DNA from: Cytophagales bacterium
GTDB taxonomy: Bacteria > Bacteroidota > Bacteroidia > Cytophagales > Microscillaceae
Direction: 5' to 3'
Assembly: GCA_004293905.1 (NCBI GenBank)
Contig: RDZE01000025.1
Span: 1-64,000 of the forward strand
Length of the DNA stretch: 64,000 nucleotides
The position numbers were made by a program, and so were the translations under genes. Positions 43,885-53,025 of this stretch are shown piece by piece; within the stretch, counting starts at the first letter, position 1; every line of letters begins with the position of its first letter. The notes beneath the pieces were generated by a model. It saw only the letters and a list, made by a program, of their open reading frames with translations. It was not told the origin of the DNA and searched no databases.

Positions 43885-44550
43885 ATGGATAACTCGCAAT
43901 TCAAAGTAAATTTTGAGGAACTAAAAAAAAAGGTCTACACCAATTTTCCAACAAAATCAACAGAAGAAAATAATGCATTTTTTGAAGATTTTCAAAAAGA
44001 GCTAACAGAAACTGACATAAAACAGTATAGCCTCAAAACAGGTGATACAATGCCGCATTTCACACTTCCCAATGCTCACAAGCATAATATCAATAGCCAA
44101 AATCTTCTTGATAAAAAATGGCTCATTATTGTATTTTATCGAGGTGCTTGGTGTCCATTCTGCAATCTATATCTAAAATTCCTGCAAAGAAACTTAGAAA
44201 CTATCAACAATATACCCGCTCGGTTAGTCGCCATCTCACCCCAAACCATAGACAACAGCGTTGAAACTATTAATAAAAATAATCTCTCCTTTGAAGTATT
44301 AAGTGATACAGGCTCAGTCGTAGCTAAAAAATTCAATCTTGTTTATACTGTGCCTAACTATCTCAATGAAGTATACCTCAAAAATGGAATAGATTTTCAA
44401 TATTACAACAGCAAAGGCAAAATAGAACTACCCTTACCCGCTACTTATATCATAGACCAACAAGGTACAATTCACTATCATTTTATTGAATATGATTTTA
44501 CGCTAAGAGCAGATGTGAACGAAATAATAAAATTTATCAGTCAGCATTAG
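43885..44550 (+). CDS. Peroxiredoxin-like (AhpC/TSA) protein
   Basis: A 221-residue thioredoxin-fold protein without a signal peptide. The active site is FYRGAWCPFCNLYL, with Cys90 and Cys93 forming a CxxC pair at the peroxiredoxin position, preceded by GDTMPHFTLPNAH, the usual AhpC/TSA opening. The N-terminal 50 residues are an added helical piece. It probably reduces peroxides or thiols in the cytoplasm, with the CxxC pair making it resemble the PRX-like2/peroxiredoxin-like family. It is followed closely by a membrane SpoIIE phosphatase. Confidence 0.85.
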   Translation: MDNSQFKVNFEELKKKVYTNFPTKSTEENNAFFEDFQKELTETDIKQYSLKTGDTMPHFTLPNAHKHNINSQNLLDKKWLIIVFYRGAWCPFCNLYLKFLQRNLETINNIPARLVAISPQTIDNSVETINKNNLSFEVLSDTGSVVAKKFNLVYTVPNYLNEVYLKNGIDFQYYNSKGKIELPLPATYIIDQQGTIHYHFIEYDFTLRADVNEIIKFISQH

Positions 44551-44604
44551 TCTTTTGGTATAAATTTCGCCAATAATACATATATTGCTTTCAAATATAA
44601 CTTA

Positions 44605-46227
44605 ATGAATCTATATCAAAAAGTATACACGTATTTCATACCCCAACAATATAATCATCAAACTGATGATTATGACATCAAAATCAAAGAAATTCAAGAA
44701 AAGTACAAACTCATCATTAACTTCTCTTGGGTAACTTCTCTCTTCTCTCTTTTCTACATTGGCATTGCCTATATCATCGCGTTTTTCGAGTCTTTATTGA
44801 TAATGCCCATTGCCGCAATTGTTTTTTTTCTTCTCCCCTTTTTGCTCAAAACACCACTGCCCAAACGTATTATCATTAACTTATACATTACCTGCACTTG
44901 GATAGCTGCTTGTTTTTTATCTTATTATTCAGGAGGCATTAACTCAGGCGTTTTCCCTTGGTTAGTATTACTACCTATCATCGCCAAGCTACTTAGTACA
45001 CACATAGATACAATCATTTGGTTAACAATAGCCTGCATAAGCACTATCTTTTTTGGATTTTTAGGTACACTTCCTGCCGATTTCGACCCAAAATGGCAAC
45101 TTATTTTCGTTACCAACGATTACTTAGGACTAATCATAATCGTTTGGTGGCTTATTACTATATTCGATAATGCAAAATTCAACGCAAAACAACAACTTAA
45201 AAGAGAATACAGATACATCACCAACATAAACCAAAAACTACACGAAAAACAACAAGAAATATTAACCCAAAACGAAGAATTACACCAACAACAAGAAGAA
45301 ATAATGAGCCAACGCGACTTCATAGAGAAAAAAAATGAAGAGCTCAGTAAAGTTAATCGGAAAATGAAAGCCAATGAAGAGGTACTACGCAAATATTTAG
45401 GTACACTCGAAGCACAAAAAAAGGAAATATTAGAACAAAAATCTGCACTCGAAGCACGCGATAGGCAAATATCAAGCAGCATCAATGCCGCACTTACTAT
45501 CCAACAAGCCTTACTACCAGACAGTGAAAAAATAAATAGCTTTCTAAATGATTATTTTATCATATACCAGCCCAAAGACATCGTTTCGGGCGATTTTTAC
45601 TGGATTAATCAAAACCAGAATATAACCCAAAAAATACTCGTCATTGCCGATTGCACAGGTCATGGAGTTCCCGGCGCATTCATGACACTCATCGCAAGTG
45701 TATTATTAGATAAAATTATTAATGTTTGGCGCATAGACGACCCCGCTAAAATATTTCAATACCTACACACAGAGCTAAAATCTATATTAAAACAAGAAAA
45801 AACCAATAATAATAATGGATTAGATGCCGTTGTTATCGCTTGGCGAGAAACCGAAGGCAGTGTACAATTAGAGTTTGCAGGCGCAAAGAACGACTTATAT
45901 TATAACGAACCAACTCAAAATAAAATTCAAAAACTCAAAGGCACAAGACGTTCCATAGGAGGATTCCAAAACGAAAGCATACTTTTCGAAACACAGAAAA
46001 TAACTTTGCCCAAAGATACTATGCTATATATAGGCAGTGATGGACTCGCTGACCAAAATAATTTTAGAAGGAAAAAGTTAGGGGAAATAACCATTATTGA
46101 AACATTGGAAAAAATAAAATCCCACCCACTCTCCGAGCAAAAGGAAACGCTTCTTAATCTATTACAGACACACATGCAAGGTACCGCCCAGCGCGATGAT
46201 ATACTTTGGATTGGTTTACGTTTATAA
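44605..46227 (+). CDS. Membrane SpoIIE/RsbU-type PP2C phosphatase
   Basis: A 540-residue integral membrane protein. About five or six hydrophobic helices lie between residues 35 and 190, followed by a coiled coil with Gln/Glu-rich heptads (residues 200-295) and a SpoIIE-type PP2C domain from about 320 to 540. The metal-binding Asp residues are in VSGDFYW near 326-332, ADCTGHGVPGAFMTL near 348-362 and GSDGLADQ near 478-485. It probably dephosphorylates a STAS-type antagonist in response to a signal sensed by its membrane part. It has the same coiled-coil/phosphatase core as the protein at 50791-53025, but a different sensor. Confidence 0.88.
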   Translation: MNLYQKVYTYFIPQQYNHQTDDYDIKIKEIQEKYKLIINFSWVTSLFSLFYIGIAYIIAFFESLLIMPIAAIVFFLLPFLLKTPLPKRIIINLYITCTWIAACFLSYYSGGINSGVFPWLVLLPIIAKLLSTHIDTIIWLTIACISTIFFGFLGTLPADFDPKWQLIFVTNDYLGLIIIVWWLITIFDNAKFNAKQQLKREYRYITNINQKLHEKQQEILTQNEELHQQQEEIMSQRDFIEKKNEELSKVNRKMKANEEVLRKYLGTLEAQKKEILEQKSALEARDRQISSSINAALTIQQALLPDSEKINSFLNDYFIIYQPKDIVSGDFYWINQNQNITQKILVIADCTGHGVPGAFMTLIASVLLDKIINVWRIDDPAKIFQYLHTELKSILKQEKTNNNNGLDAVVIAWRETEGSVQLEFAGAKNDLYYNEPTQNKIQKLKGTRRSIGGFQNESILFETQKITLPKDTMLYIGSDGLADQNNFRRKKLGEITIIETLEKIKSHPLSEQKETLLNLLQTHMQGTAQRDDILWIGLRL

Positions 46228-46305
46228 CCCAATCTATTAAAATAAAAGAGAGAAGTTGCAAAAAAACAACTCCTCCCCTTCTTTCTATTCATAATTCATT
46301 AGCTC

Positions 46306-47595
46306 TTAGCCTCTTTTATCCAATGCTACATAATCGCGTTGAGTAGCACCTGTATAAATTTGTCTTGGTCTTCCAATTGGCTGTTTTTCTTTGCGCATTT
46401 CGTACCATTGTGCTATCCAGCCCGGCAAGCGACCCAAAGCAAACATAGCCGTAAACATATCTGTTGGAATGCCTATTGCTTTGTAGATAATACCAGAGTA
46501 GAAATCGACATTAGGATATAGCTTACGCTCTACAAAATAATCATCTTTCAATGCTATTTCTTCAAGTTTTTTGGCAATTTCTAAAAGAGGGTCATTTACG
46601 CCCAATCTATTTAACACATTGTCGCAAGCAACCTTGATAATCTTAGCGCGGGGGTCAAAGTTTTTATACACTCTGTGCCCAAATCCCATCAATCTAAAAC
46701 CATCATTTTTGTCTTTGGCTTTTTCTACGAATTTCTCTACATTACCGCCATCTTTTTGGATAGCTTCTAACATTTCTAATACTTCTTGGTTTGCTCCGCC
46801 ATGCAAAGGCCCCCAAAGAGAGCTAATGCCTGCCGATACAGAAGAGTATAAACTTACGTGCGAAGAACCCGCCAAACGTACCGTAGAAGTAGAACAATTT
46901 TGCTCGTGGTCTGCATGCAAAATCAATAGCTTATTCAAAGCATCAACCACCACAGGGTCTGGTTCATAATCTTCCACAGGTAGCGCAAACATCATATACA
47001 AGAAGTTTTCGCAATAATTGTATTTATTTTTGGGGTAATTAAGCGGATGTCCTTGCGAGTTTTTATGAGCCCAAGCTGCAATTGTAGGCAATTTTGCTAT
47101 CAAACGTGTAATACGTAGATAATTTGCATCAACATCTCGGTTAGGGTCAATTACTGCGGGATAAAATGTAGCCAAAGAAGAGGCTAAAGCCGCTAAAACG
47201 CCCATTGGATGCGCATTGACAGGAAAACCATCAAAAATTTTACGCATGTCTTCATTTACTAAAGTGCGGCGGCGGATATCACTTTCCCATTTTTCTAATT
47301 GTGATTTATTGGGAAGCTCACCAAAGATAAGCAAATAGGCAGTTTCTAAGAATGAAGATTTTTCTGCTAATTGCTCTATCGGATAACCTCTGTAGTGCAA
47401 TATGCCCGCCTCTCCATCTAAAAAGGTGATGGCACTGGTTGTAGCACCTGTGTTTTTGTAACCTACATCTAATGTTACATAGCCCGTCATATCACGCAGA
47501 TTGCTAATATCAATGGCTTTTTCGCCCTCTGTACCCTCAATCACAGGTAGTTGATATGATTTACCTTCGATAATAATTTCTACTGTCTTTGACAT
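46306..47595 (-). CDS. gltA: Citrate synthase (type II)
   Basis: First step of the TCA cycle: oxaloacetate plus acetyl-CoA to citrate. Active-site blocks are present: HADHEQNCSTSTVRLAGSS with its His, GPLHGGANQEVLEML with a second His, GFGHRVYKNFDPRA with a third, and an Asp in NVDFYSGII near residue 362. Residues 1-50 form the extra beta domain of the hexameric Gram-negative type (KAIDISNLRDMTGYVTLDVG). The 429-residue length fits. It converges on the SpoIIE gene. Confidence 0.97.
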   Translation of the reverse strand: MSKTVEIIIEGKSYQLPVIEGTEGEKAIDISNLRDMTGYVTLDVGYKNTGATTSAITFLDGEAGILHYRGYPIEQLAEKSSFLETAYLLIFGELPNKSQLEKWESDIRRRTLVNEDMRKIFDGFPVNAHPMGVLAALASSLATFYPAVIDPNRDVDANYLRITRLIAKLPTIAAWAHKNSQGHPLNYPKNKYNYCENFLYMMFALPVEDYEPDPVVVDALNKLLILHADHEQNCSTSTVRLAGSSHVSLYSSVSAGISSLWGPLHGGANQEVLEMLEAIQKDGGNVEKFVEKAKDKNDGFRLMGFGHRVYKNFDPRAKIIKVACDNVLNRLGVNDPLLEIAKKLEEIALKDDYFVERKLYPNVDFYSGIIYKAIGIPTDMFTAMFALGRLPGWIAQWYEMRKEKQPIGRPRQIYTGATQRDYVALDKRG

Positions 47596-47667
47596 ATTAT
47601 TTTAGAATATAATTTTGTTGCAAATTAAAAAAAAAACTTAATAATATAGTTTTTTTACTTTTTTTTT

Positions 47668-47898
47668 TTACACACATAATGCTATATCAAAATTTTCTAT
47701 GTTATCAAAATTTTGTTGCCATAGCAATTGCTCATATAGATTGCGTAGCTCAGAGAGTTCTTTTCTGAGTAGTTCCAACTCTGCCATCACAAAAGAGTCT
47801 TTTTTAGTTACTATTTTGCTCTCTTTTTTGATAGAGTTAATCTCCCATACAAATTCTTGCATAGGCTCTTGTAGTAATTGTGTTTCTTGTGCTAACAT
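47668..47898 (-). CDS. Small coiled-coil hypothetical protein
   Basis: A 76-residue frame with a Leu/Glu-rich heptad pattern (MAELELLRKELSELRNLYEQ near residues 38-57), which suggests a dimerising coiled coil. No known family, signal peptide or membrane segment. The composition looks like real protein. The opposing frame at 47699-47908 is Ser/Cys-rich and looks like its shadow. It lies 73 bases upstream of citrate synthase on the same strand. I treat it as probable. Confidence 0.45.
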   Translation of the reverse strand: MLAQETQLLQEPMQEFVWEINSIKKESKIVTKKDSFVMAELELLRKELSELRNLYEQLLWQQNFDNIENFDIALCV

Positions 47899-48085
47899 AA
47901 TAGAATAATTTTAGTTATAGTTTATCGATACTTGTAGTTTGGGTTTATAGGTGAAAATTAGAGAAAAATATCAGAACCGCCAAACCCTCTCCCCTCTTTT
48001 TTCGCCGCCTTTTTTTATCTTATTGATAGTCAATATTATTATTTTTTGTTATTTTATAAGTTCGCTTTAAAAAAACATTATAATT

Positions 48086-48112
48086 AAAAAAATAGGACAC
48101 AAAGCCCTATTT
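48086..48112 (-). terminator. Terminator after the SlyD-type gene
   Basis: On the minus strand a 9-bp stem (48104-48112 with 48090-48098) with a 5-base loop is followed by a T7 run (48092-48086), just after the stop codon. Confidence 0.7.
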
Positions 48113-48119
48113 ATATTTT

Positions 48120-48617
48120 TTAGTGATGATGTCCGCCTTCTCCGTGTACATGTCCATGTGATAATTCTTCTTCAGTGGCGGCACGTACTCCGATTACTTC
48201 TCCTTTGAAGTGCAGTTTTTCGCCTGCCAAAGGGTGGTTAAAATCTACAACAATTACATCATTATCAATGGCAATGATTTCACCATCTAATCGATGTCCT
48301 TCAGGGTCTTGCATAGGTACGTGTGTCCCTACTTTTATTGCTTCTTGCGGAAATCCTGCATCTTTGAACATTGCCACGGGAAATTCAGCCACGTTCTCTT
48401 CAAAATATTCTCCATATCCATCTTCGGCAGTGAGGGTGAAGTCAAAAGCATCTCCTTTTTGTTTTCCTTCTAATTGTGCTTCGAAAGCGGGCAATAACAT
48501 ACCTATACCTTGAATGTAAGCCAATGGTGCTTGTGCATCAGATTGGTCGGCTATACTTCCGTCTTCAAGTAATAAGGTGTAGCTTAGGGTGGCTACGCTA
48601 TTTTTTGTAATTTTCAT
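48120..48617 (-). CDS. slyD: SlyD-type FKBP peptidyl-prolyl isomerase
   Basis: A 165-residue cytoplasmic prolyl isomerase and chaperone. The FKBP core opens with SYTLLLEDGSIADQSD near residues 12-27, followed by LAYIQGIGMLLPAFEAQLEG, and the insert-in-flap region lies near 75-125 with FPVAMF. NHPLAGEKLHFKGEV near 132-146 is the typical SlyD return to the FKBP fold. The C-terminus is His-rich (HGHVHGEGGHHH), able to bind Ni or Zn as in SlyD. It has a -7 box upstream and a terminator downstream. Confidence 0.92.
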   Translation of the reverse strand: MKITKNSVATLSYTLLLEDGSIADQSDAQAPLAYIQGIGMLLPAFEAQLEGKQKGDAFDFTLTAEDGYGEYFEENVAEFPVAMFKDAGFPQEAIKVGTHVPMQDPEGHRLDGEIIAIDNDVIVVDFNHPLAGEKLHFKGEVIGVRAATEEELSHGHVHGEGGHHH

Positions 48618-48647
48618 TTGAAATAATATTTAATGAGATATAAAGAA

Positions 48648-48655
48648 CAAATATA
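48648..48655 (-). promoter_or_regulatory. Candidate -7 box for slyD (TATATTTG)
   Basis: TATATTTG on the minus strand matches TAnnTTTG, 30 bases upstream of the ATG. No -33 element is clear. Confidence 0.35.
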
Positions 48656-48705
48656 AAGGAAAAAGATTTATTAATTGATACATTTATACCCAAAATTTAT
48701 TTTCT

Positions 48706-49425
48706 ATGGCTTCTCTCTTTGCGCAACGTTCTTCGCGAACAGAACTAATGGACGATTTGGACTTAGCCAATGATGCACTTCGCAAAAACTTAGATGAGTT
48801 AGAAGTGATTAATTATTGGTTGGGAGGTAATACGGTGGTAATCAATGCGTTGAATCGTTTGTACCCGCTCAAAAATTACAATGGTCAATCTATTCGCATT
48901 GCTGATATGGGTTCTGGTGGTGGTGATGGTTTGCGGGCAATGGCTTTATGGGCAAGAAAGAAAAATTTTAGTGCTACGCTTGTAGGTGTTGATGCAAATG
49001 CATTTATGATTGAATATGCAAAAGAAAAGGCAACGAATTTTCCTGAAATAGTTTTTTTACAAAAAGATATTTTTGATGAGGCTTTTTTAGGCGAATCGTT
49101 CGATGTGGTGGTGGCAAGTCTTTTTTGTCATCATTTTACTGATGAGGCTCTAATTCATTTATTTTCGCGTTGGTATCGTCAAAGTCGAGAGGCTTTTATT
49201 ATCAATGATTTGGAGCGCAACCCTTTGGCATATTATAGTATTTATGCACTTACTCGGCTTTTGGGTGGTTCTTATTTGGTAAAACATGATGCTCCTTTAT
49301 CTGTTTTGCGCGCTTTCAAACGCAAAGAATTAATAAGTTTATTAGAAAAAGCCCATATCAAACGATATGTTATACGCTGGAAATGGGCTTTTAGGTATCA
49401 GATATTGGTTTTCTCAGAAAAATAA
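48706..49425 (+). CDS. SAM-dependent methyltransferase
   Basis: A 239-residue class I methyltransferase. Motif I reads IADMGSGGGDGLRAMA near residues 65-80 (the glycine-rich SAM loop), VGVDANAFMIEYAK near 95-108 contributes the acidic ribose contact, and FDVVVASLFCHHF near 131-143 is motif IV. The helical N-terminus and the C-terminal SLLEKAHI region complete the fold. The substrate cannot be inferred; the layout is near that of small-molecule or quinone/lipid methyltransferases. Its 3' end overlaps the convergent AAA ATPase gene by 28 bases. Confidence 0.82.
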   Translation: MASLFAQRSSRTELMDDLDLANDALRKNLDELEVINYWLGGNTVVINALNRLYPLKNYNGQSIRIADMGSGGGDGLRAMALWARKKNFSATLVGVDANAFMIEYAKEKATNFPEIVFLQKDIFDEAFLGESFDVVVASLFCHHFTDEALIHLFSRWYRQSREAFIINDLERNPLAYYSIYALTRLLGGSYLVKHDAPLSVLRAFKRKELISLLEKAHIKRYVIRWKWAFRYQILVFSEK

Positions 49426-50579
49426 CTTAATGTTTCGCTGTCATCTTGTATGTAGGCTAAAATATCTTTTACGCTTTCTTCTACTACGCCTATATCTAAT
49501 TGGTTGGCTAACATTTGCGTCATGTTGTATATATAAGCTCCAGAGCTTTTTTGGGACATATAATGTTGTATTATTTTTTCGTCCGATAAAATGCTAAGGT
49601 GATTCATGTCTACACTTTTGAGTGCTTTGAGAATAATATTTTTTGCGTTAGCATCTGTTAATTCTCCAAATCCCATAATTTTATTAAAACGACCAGGGCG
49701 TTGTGCGGCAGTATCTACAAGCCATAGGCTGTTTGTTGTTGCAATGATTCCTACATCGGAGTGTAGTTTTTCTACACCATCGAGCATATCAAGAAAGGCT
49801 TTCAGATGCTCGCTTTCAGAATGGTCTTCACGGTTGCCGAGCTCTAAATCCATATCGTCTAATATAATGAGAGAAGGAGCTAAAATATTGGCTAATTTTA
49901 CGGCGTTGCGTATGCCTGCTGCGGCTACTTTTAGGATTGTAACACCTTGTTGTTTTAGTGCATTAGCAATTACGATTAGTGATTCTGTTTTGCCTGAGCC
50001 GGGCATACCTACAAAAAGATAACGAATGAGGCGTTTGCGCTTTTCATAGATAGATATATAACTGTTAAGGGGTTGTAATAGCTTTTCGGGCAGAAATATG
50101 TCCTCAAAACTCCGTTCGGGTAGTTCGTGGGTATGGAAATTTTGTATGTCATCGCCTTCTATGTTGATATACGCACCTTTAAATTCGCTGTGGTATATGG
50201 CATTGTTGAGTAGATATTCAAAAAATTCGTAGTCGGTGAAATTAAATTCTTCTTGTGAGGAAATGGTCATTTCGTTGTAGAGGTACTGGTCGTTATACCA
50301 ATAAGATTTGAAATTGAGAAGTACCTCTTTATCCATTAATTTTAGGATTACGATGCTATTTTTGGTGGTTTCGTTTCTGATGCTGTCTTCAAGTTCATTG
50401 TCATTTTCTATAATAAAGAGTGCTTCAAAGGGGATTTCGGCATTCTCAAGGGAAATTAAGTTTTGTTTAAGATTGTTGATAAGTTCAAACATTAAGTTGC
50501 GTACTAAATCGGAAATACGATGCGAATAAAGTCCGAATTTTTGTTGGGTTTTAGTCTTCTTTATGGTGATTTTATTCAT
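49398..50579 (-). CDS. Stand-alone AAA+ ATPase
   Basis: A 393-residue protein. Residues 1-165 form a non-recognised N-terminal domain with mixed strands. The AAA+ domain follows: Walker A GMPGSGKT at 191-198, Walker B LIILDDMD at 237-244, sensor 1 TTNS at 281-284, arginine fingers RPGRF at 294-298, and a helical lid to the end. The fold resembles classical AAA proteins (FtsH/katanin type) without a protease or membrane part, and may remodel a specific partner through the N-terminal domain. It is convergent with the methyltransferase and divergent from the SpoIIE gene, so it stands alone. Confidence 0.82.
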   Translation of the reverse strand: MNKITIKKTKTQQKFGLYSHRISDLVRNLMFELINNLKQNLISLENAEIPFEALFIIENDNELEDSIRNETTKNSIVILKLMDKEVLLNFKSYWYNDQYLYNEMTISSQEEFNFTDYEFFEYLLNNAIYHSEFKGAYINIEGDDIQNFHTHELPERSFEDIFLPEKLLQPLNSYISIYEKRKRLIRYLFVGMPGSGKTESLIVIANALKQQGVTILKVAAAGIRNAVKLANILAPSLIILDDMDLELGNREDHSESEHLKAFLDMLDGVEKLHSDVGIIATTNSLWLVDTAAQRPGRFNKIMGFGELTDANAKNIILKALKSVDMNHLSILSDEKIIQHYMSQKSSGAYIYNMTQMLANQLDIGVVEESVKDILAYIQDDSETLSYFSEKTNI

Positions 50580-50703
50580 ATTGTTTTTTTAGTTTGTGTG
50601 GTTTAATGGTTGCAAAGTAGTCTTTTTTTGGGGCATCTCCTACCCTTTTAAGGGTTTTTTTGAAAATTTTAATGTTATTTTAAATGTTCATATTAAAACA
50701 ACT

Positions 50704-50737
50704 TTTGTTTTTTTTGATAAATTAATCCTTATGTTTG
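50704..50737 (+). promoter_or_regulatory. Candidate promoter of the HAMP-GAF-SpoIIE gene
   Basis: TTTG at 50704-50707 and TATGTTTG at 50730-50737 are 22 bases apart, within the 17-23 base range of Bacteroidota promoters. The ATG at 50791 follows 53 bases later. Confidence 0.5.
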
Positions 50738-50790
50738 GAATTTAACATTTTAAAGCTAATTTTGTGTGTTGTACTAAATTTGATTATAAA

Positions 50791-53025
50791 ATGAAAAAAT
50801 ATTTTCAAAATTTAAAAATTACTACCAAACTAATTGTAAGTTTTTCTATTATTCTATTTTTAGGAGTGAGCGTTAATATTTATTCTAACATAAGTCTTTA
50901 TTTCATAAAAGGCAATACTAACAACATTTCAAATATTTTGATTCCAAGTTTAAAGTCTATTACTGAAATTCGTTTACTTATTTCGAATTATAGGTCTTTA
51001 CAAATGAATCATGCCTCTACTAATGATTCAAATAAGATGGCAGACTTAGATTTAGAAATGAAAAGAATAGACGAAACCGTAAGAAAAGAAAAGGAAAATT
51101 ATGAGAGAATTATCCAAGACGGCAAATGGGCTATTAAAATTTCCAAATTGGATAGTATTTATGCTGTTTTCAAACACAGTTGGATTCTCTACCTTCAAGA
51201 AAGTCAACAATTTTCAGATTATTCACGAAAATATGACAAGAATAAATCTTTGGAGATTTTAGATAACATGTACATTAAGTATGCTACAATTACTGAGGCG
51301 ATTGTTGAGTTGGAAATTTTACACAAAAAAGCCTTTGAAAAAGCAGTTATAGAGGAGGAAACCTATTATACAAACAATGTAATAGCTAATCTCGTATTGA
51401 TATTTATTCCTATTTTAGTGGCTATTCCAATCATATATTTTTTAGTCTTTTTAATACGTGAGCCCATAGTTAAACTAAAAAAAGCGGCGGAGGATATTAG
51501 TCATGGCAAAGATGTAAATAAGGTATTTATCAATAGTATAGATGAAGTAGGAGTTTTGGCAAAGGTCTTCAATAAAATGTTATTAGACATTAGAGGTAAA
51601 GAACAGAAGATAAAAGAATCATCTCAAATTGTTGAATGGCGTTCGGAACTCAATGAAATTATGCAGATGGCAGATAGCTTACAGAAGTTTTCCCAAGAGG
51701 TTTTAAATTATGTTACGGAAAAAACAGGGTCTGTTGCGGGGGCATTGTATTTAAAAGAAAAAGATAGCTATCGATTAAAATCGACTTATCCCCATAGTTT
51801 GGCTAAACACATCAGGCAAGATTTTGAGCTTGGGGAAGGGCTTGTGGGGCAGGTTGCATTGGAAAAAACAGAAAAGCGTTTTTTTAAAGATGCAGGTGTA
51901 AGATTTCAAGTTTCGCATGCTTTTGGAGAAGAAATACCTTCCAAAATTTGGGTTTTCCCAATTATCGAAAGTAAATATAAAGAGGTTTTAGCGGTGATTG
52001 AGTTAGGTAAAATAGAGCATTTCAAAGGCATTCATGAAACTTTTATAGAACTCATTCAATCTCCATTAGGTATAGCGTTTCAAAGTATTTTGCGCAAAGA
52101 AGAGATTAATTCGCAGAGTTTAACACTTATAAAAATTAATGAAGAATTGGAGGAGAAACATCTTGCTTTGGAACAACAAAATGAAGAAATACAAACACAA
52201 AAAGAAGAAATAGAGCATCAGCATAAGAAATTAGAAGAGCAAAATAAATTATTAGATGAGAGCATCAAACGTGCTGAATTTATTCAAAAAGCTATTCTAA
52301 GACCTGAAAGTGAAATTCAAAAGGAGTTGGAAATTCCTATGTTTATTTTTCTTGAACCACATAGCAAAGTTTCAGGCGATTTTTATTGGTGCAAAGAAGT
52401 AAATAAGAAGAAAATCATTATTGCAGCAGATTGTACGGGGCACGGCATACCTGGTGCTATGATTAGTATGATAGGCTATGACATACTCAATCAAATAATC
52501 AATTTGCACAATATTACACAAGTTGATAAAATACTTTCTATATTGGATGAGGAGATTATCAAAGTTTTCCACCAAGATGATATCAATGATAAAGAAGCCA
52601 ATCATGATGGAATGGATATCAGTATATGTATTTATGATGCTGAAAATGATATTTTGGAGTATGGAGGGGCTAAAAATGGATTGATTTATATACAAGACAA
52701 TATTCTCCAAGAAATAAAGGCTTGTAAGGTTGGTATTGGGGGGAGTTTTAGGGATAAGAAAATTTTTGAATCTCATCGCATAGAACTTAAAGGCAAGGAC
52801 ACAATGATTTACTTGAGTAGTGATGGCTATCAAGACCAATTTGGAGGCAAAGAAAATAAAAAATTTATGCGCTCACAACTCAAAAAATTATTTCTTCAAC
52901 TCAATAATCTACCACTTGATGAGCAAAAAAGACGCATCAAGGAAGAATTTTATGATTGGAAATCTGGTCAATTTCAAACAGATGATGTGCTTGTTATGGG
53001 TTTCAGATTGAATGCTCGTTCTTAA
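50791..53025 (+). CDS. 4HB-HAMP-GAF SpoIIE-type PP2C phosphatase
   Basis: 744 residues from the ATG at 50791 (MKKYFQNLKITTKLIVSFSI); nine upstream codons are open but add nothing. Helix one (near 15-35) and helix two (near 200-225) flank a four-helix periplasmic sensor bundle like that of chemoreceptors. HAMP follows near 225-280, then a GAF domain near 290-445, a heptad-rich coiled coil near 445-500, and a SpoIIE phosphatase near 515-740 with Asp residues in SGDFYWC near 527, ADCTGHGIPGAM near 546 and SSDGYQDQ near 674. It probably reads an external or cytosolic signal and dephosphorylates a STAS antagonist. It shares its stop bases with the convergent SpoIIAA-like gene. Confidence 0.88.
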   Translation: MKKYFQNLKITTKLIVSFSIILFLGVSVNIYSNISLYFIKGNTNNISNILIPSLKSITEIRLLISNYRSLQMNHASTNDSNKMADLDLEMKRIDETVRKEKENYERIIQDGKWAIKISKLDSIYAVFKHSWILYLQESQQFSDYSRKYDKNKSLEILDNMYIKYATITEAIVELEILHKKAFEKAVIEEETYYTNNVIANLVLIFIPILVAIPIIYFLVFLIREPIVKLKKAAEDISHGKDVNKVFINSIDEVGVLAKVFNKMLLDIRGKEQKIKESSQIVEWRSELNEIMQMADSLQKFSQEVLNYVTEKTGSVAGALYLKEKDSYRLKSTYPHSLAKHIRQDFELGEGLVGQVALEKTEKRFFKDAGVRFQVSHAFGEEIPSKIWVFPIIESKYKEVLAVIELGKIEHFKGIHETFIELIQSPLGIAFQSILRKEEINSQSLTLIKINEELEEKHLALEQQNEEIQTQKEEIEHQHKKLEEQNKLLDESIKRAEFIQKAILRPESEIQKELEIPMFIFLEPHSKVSGDFYWCKEVNKKKIIIAADCTGHGIPGAMISMIGYDILNQIINLHNITQVDKILSILDEEIIKVFHQDDINDKEANHDGMDISICIYDAENDILEYGGAKNGLIYIQDNILQEIKACKVGIGGSFRDKKIFESHRIELKGKDTMIYLSSDGYQDQFGGKENKKFMRSQLKKLFLQLNNLPLDEQKRRIKEEFYDWKSGQFQTDDVLVMGFRLNARS

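Noticed and set aside
46250-46280. Possible bidirectional hairpin between the SpoIIE gene and citrate synthase
   Set aside because: Only a five-base perfect stem is present, with no T run after it.
47699-47908. Plus-strand 69-residue Ser/Cys-rich frame
   Set aside because: It mirrors the coiled-coil frame on the other strand, which has more convincing protein composition.
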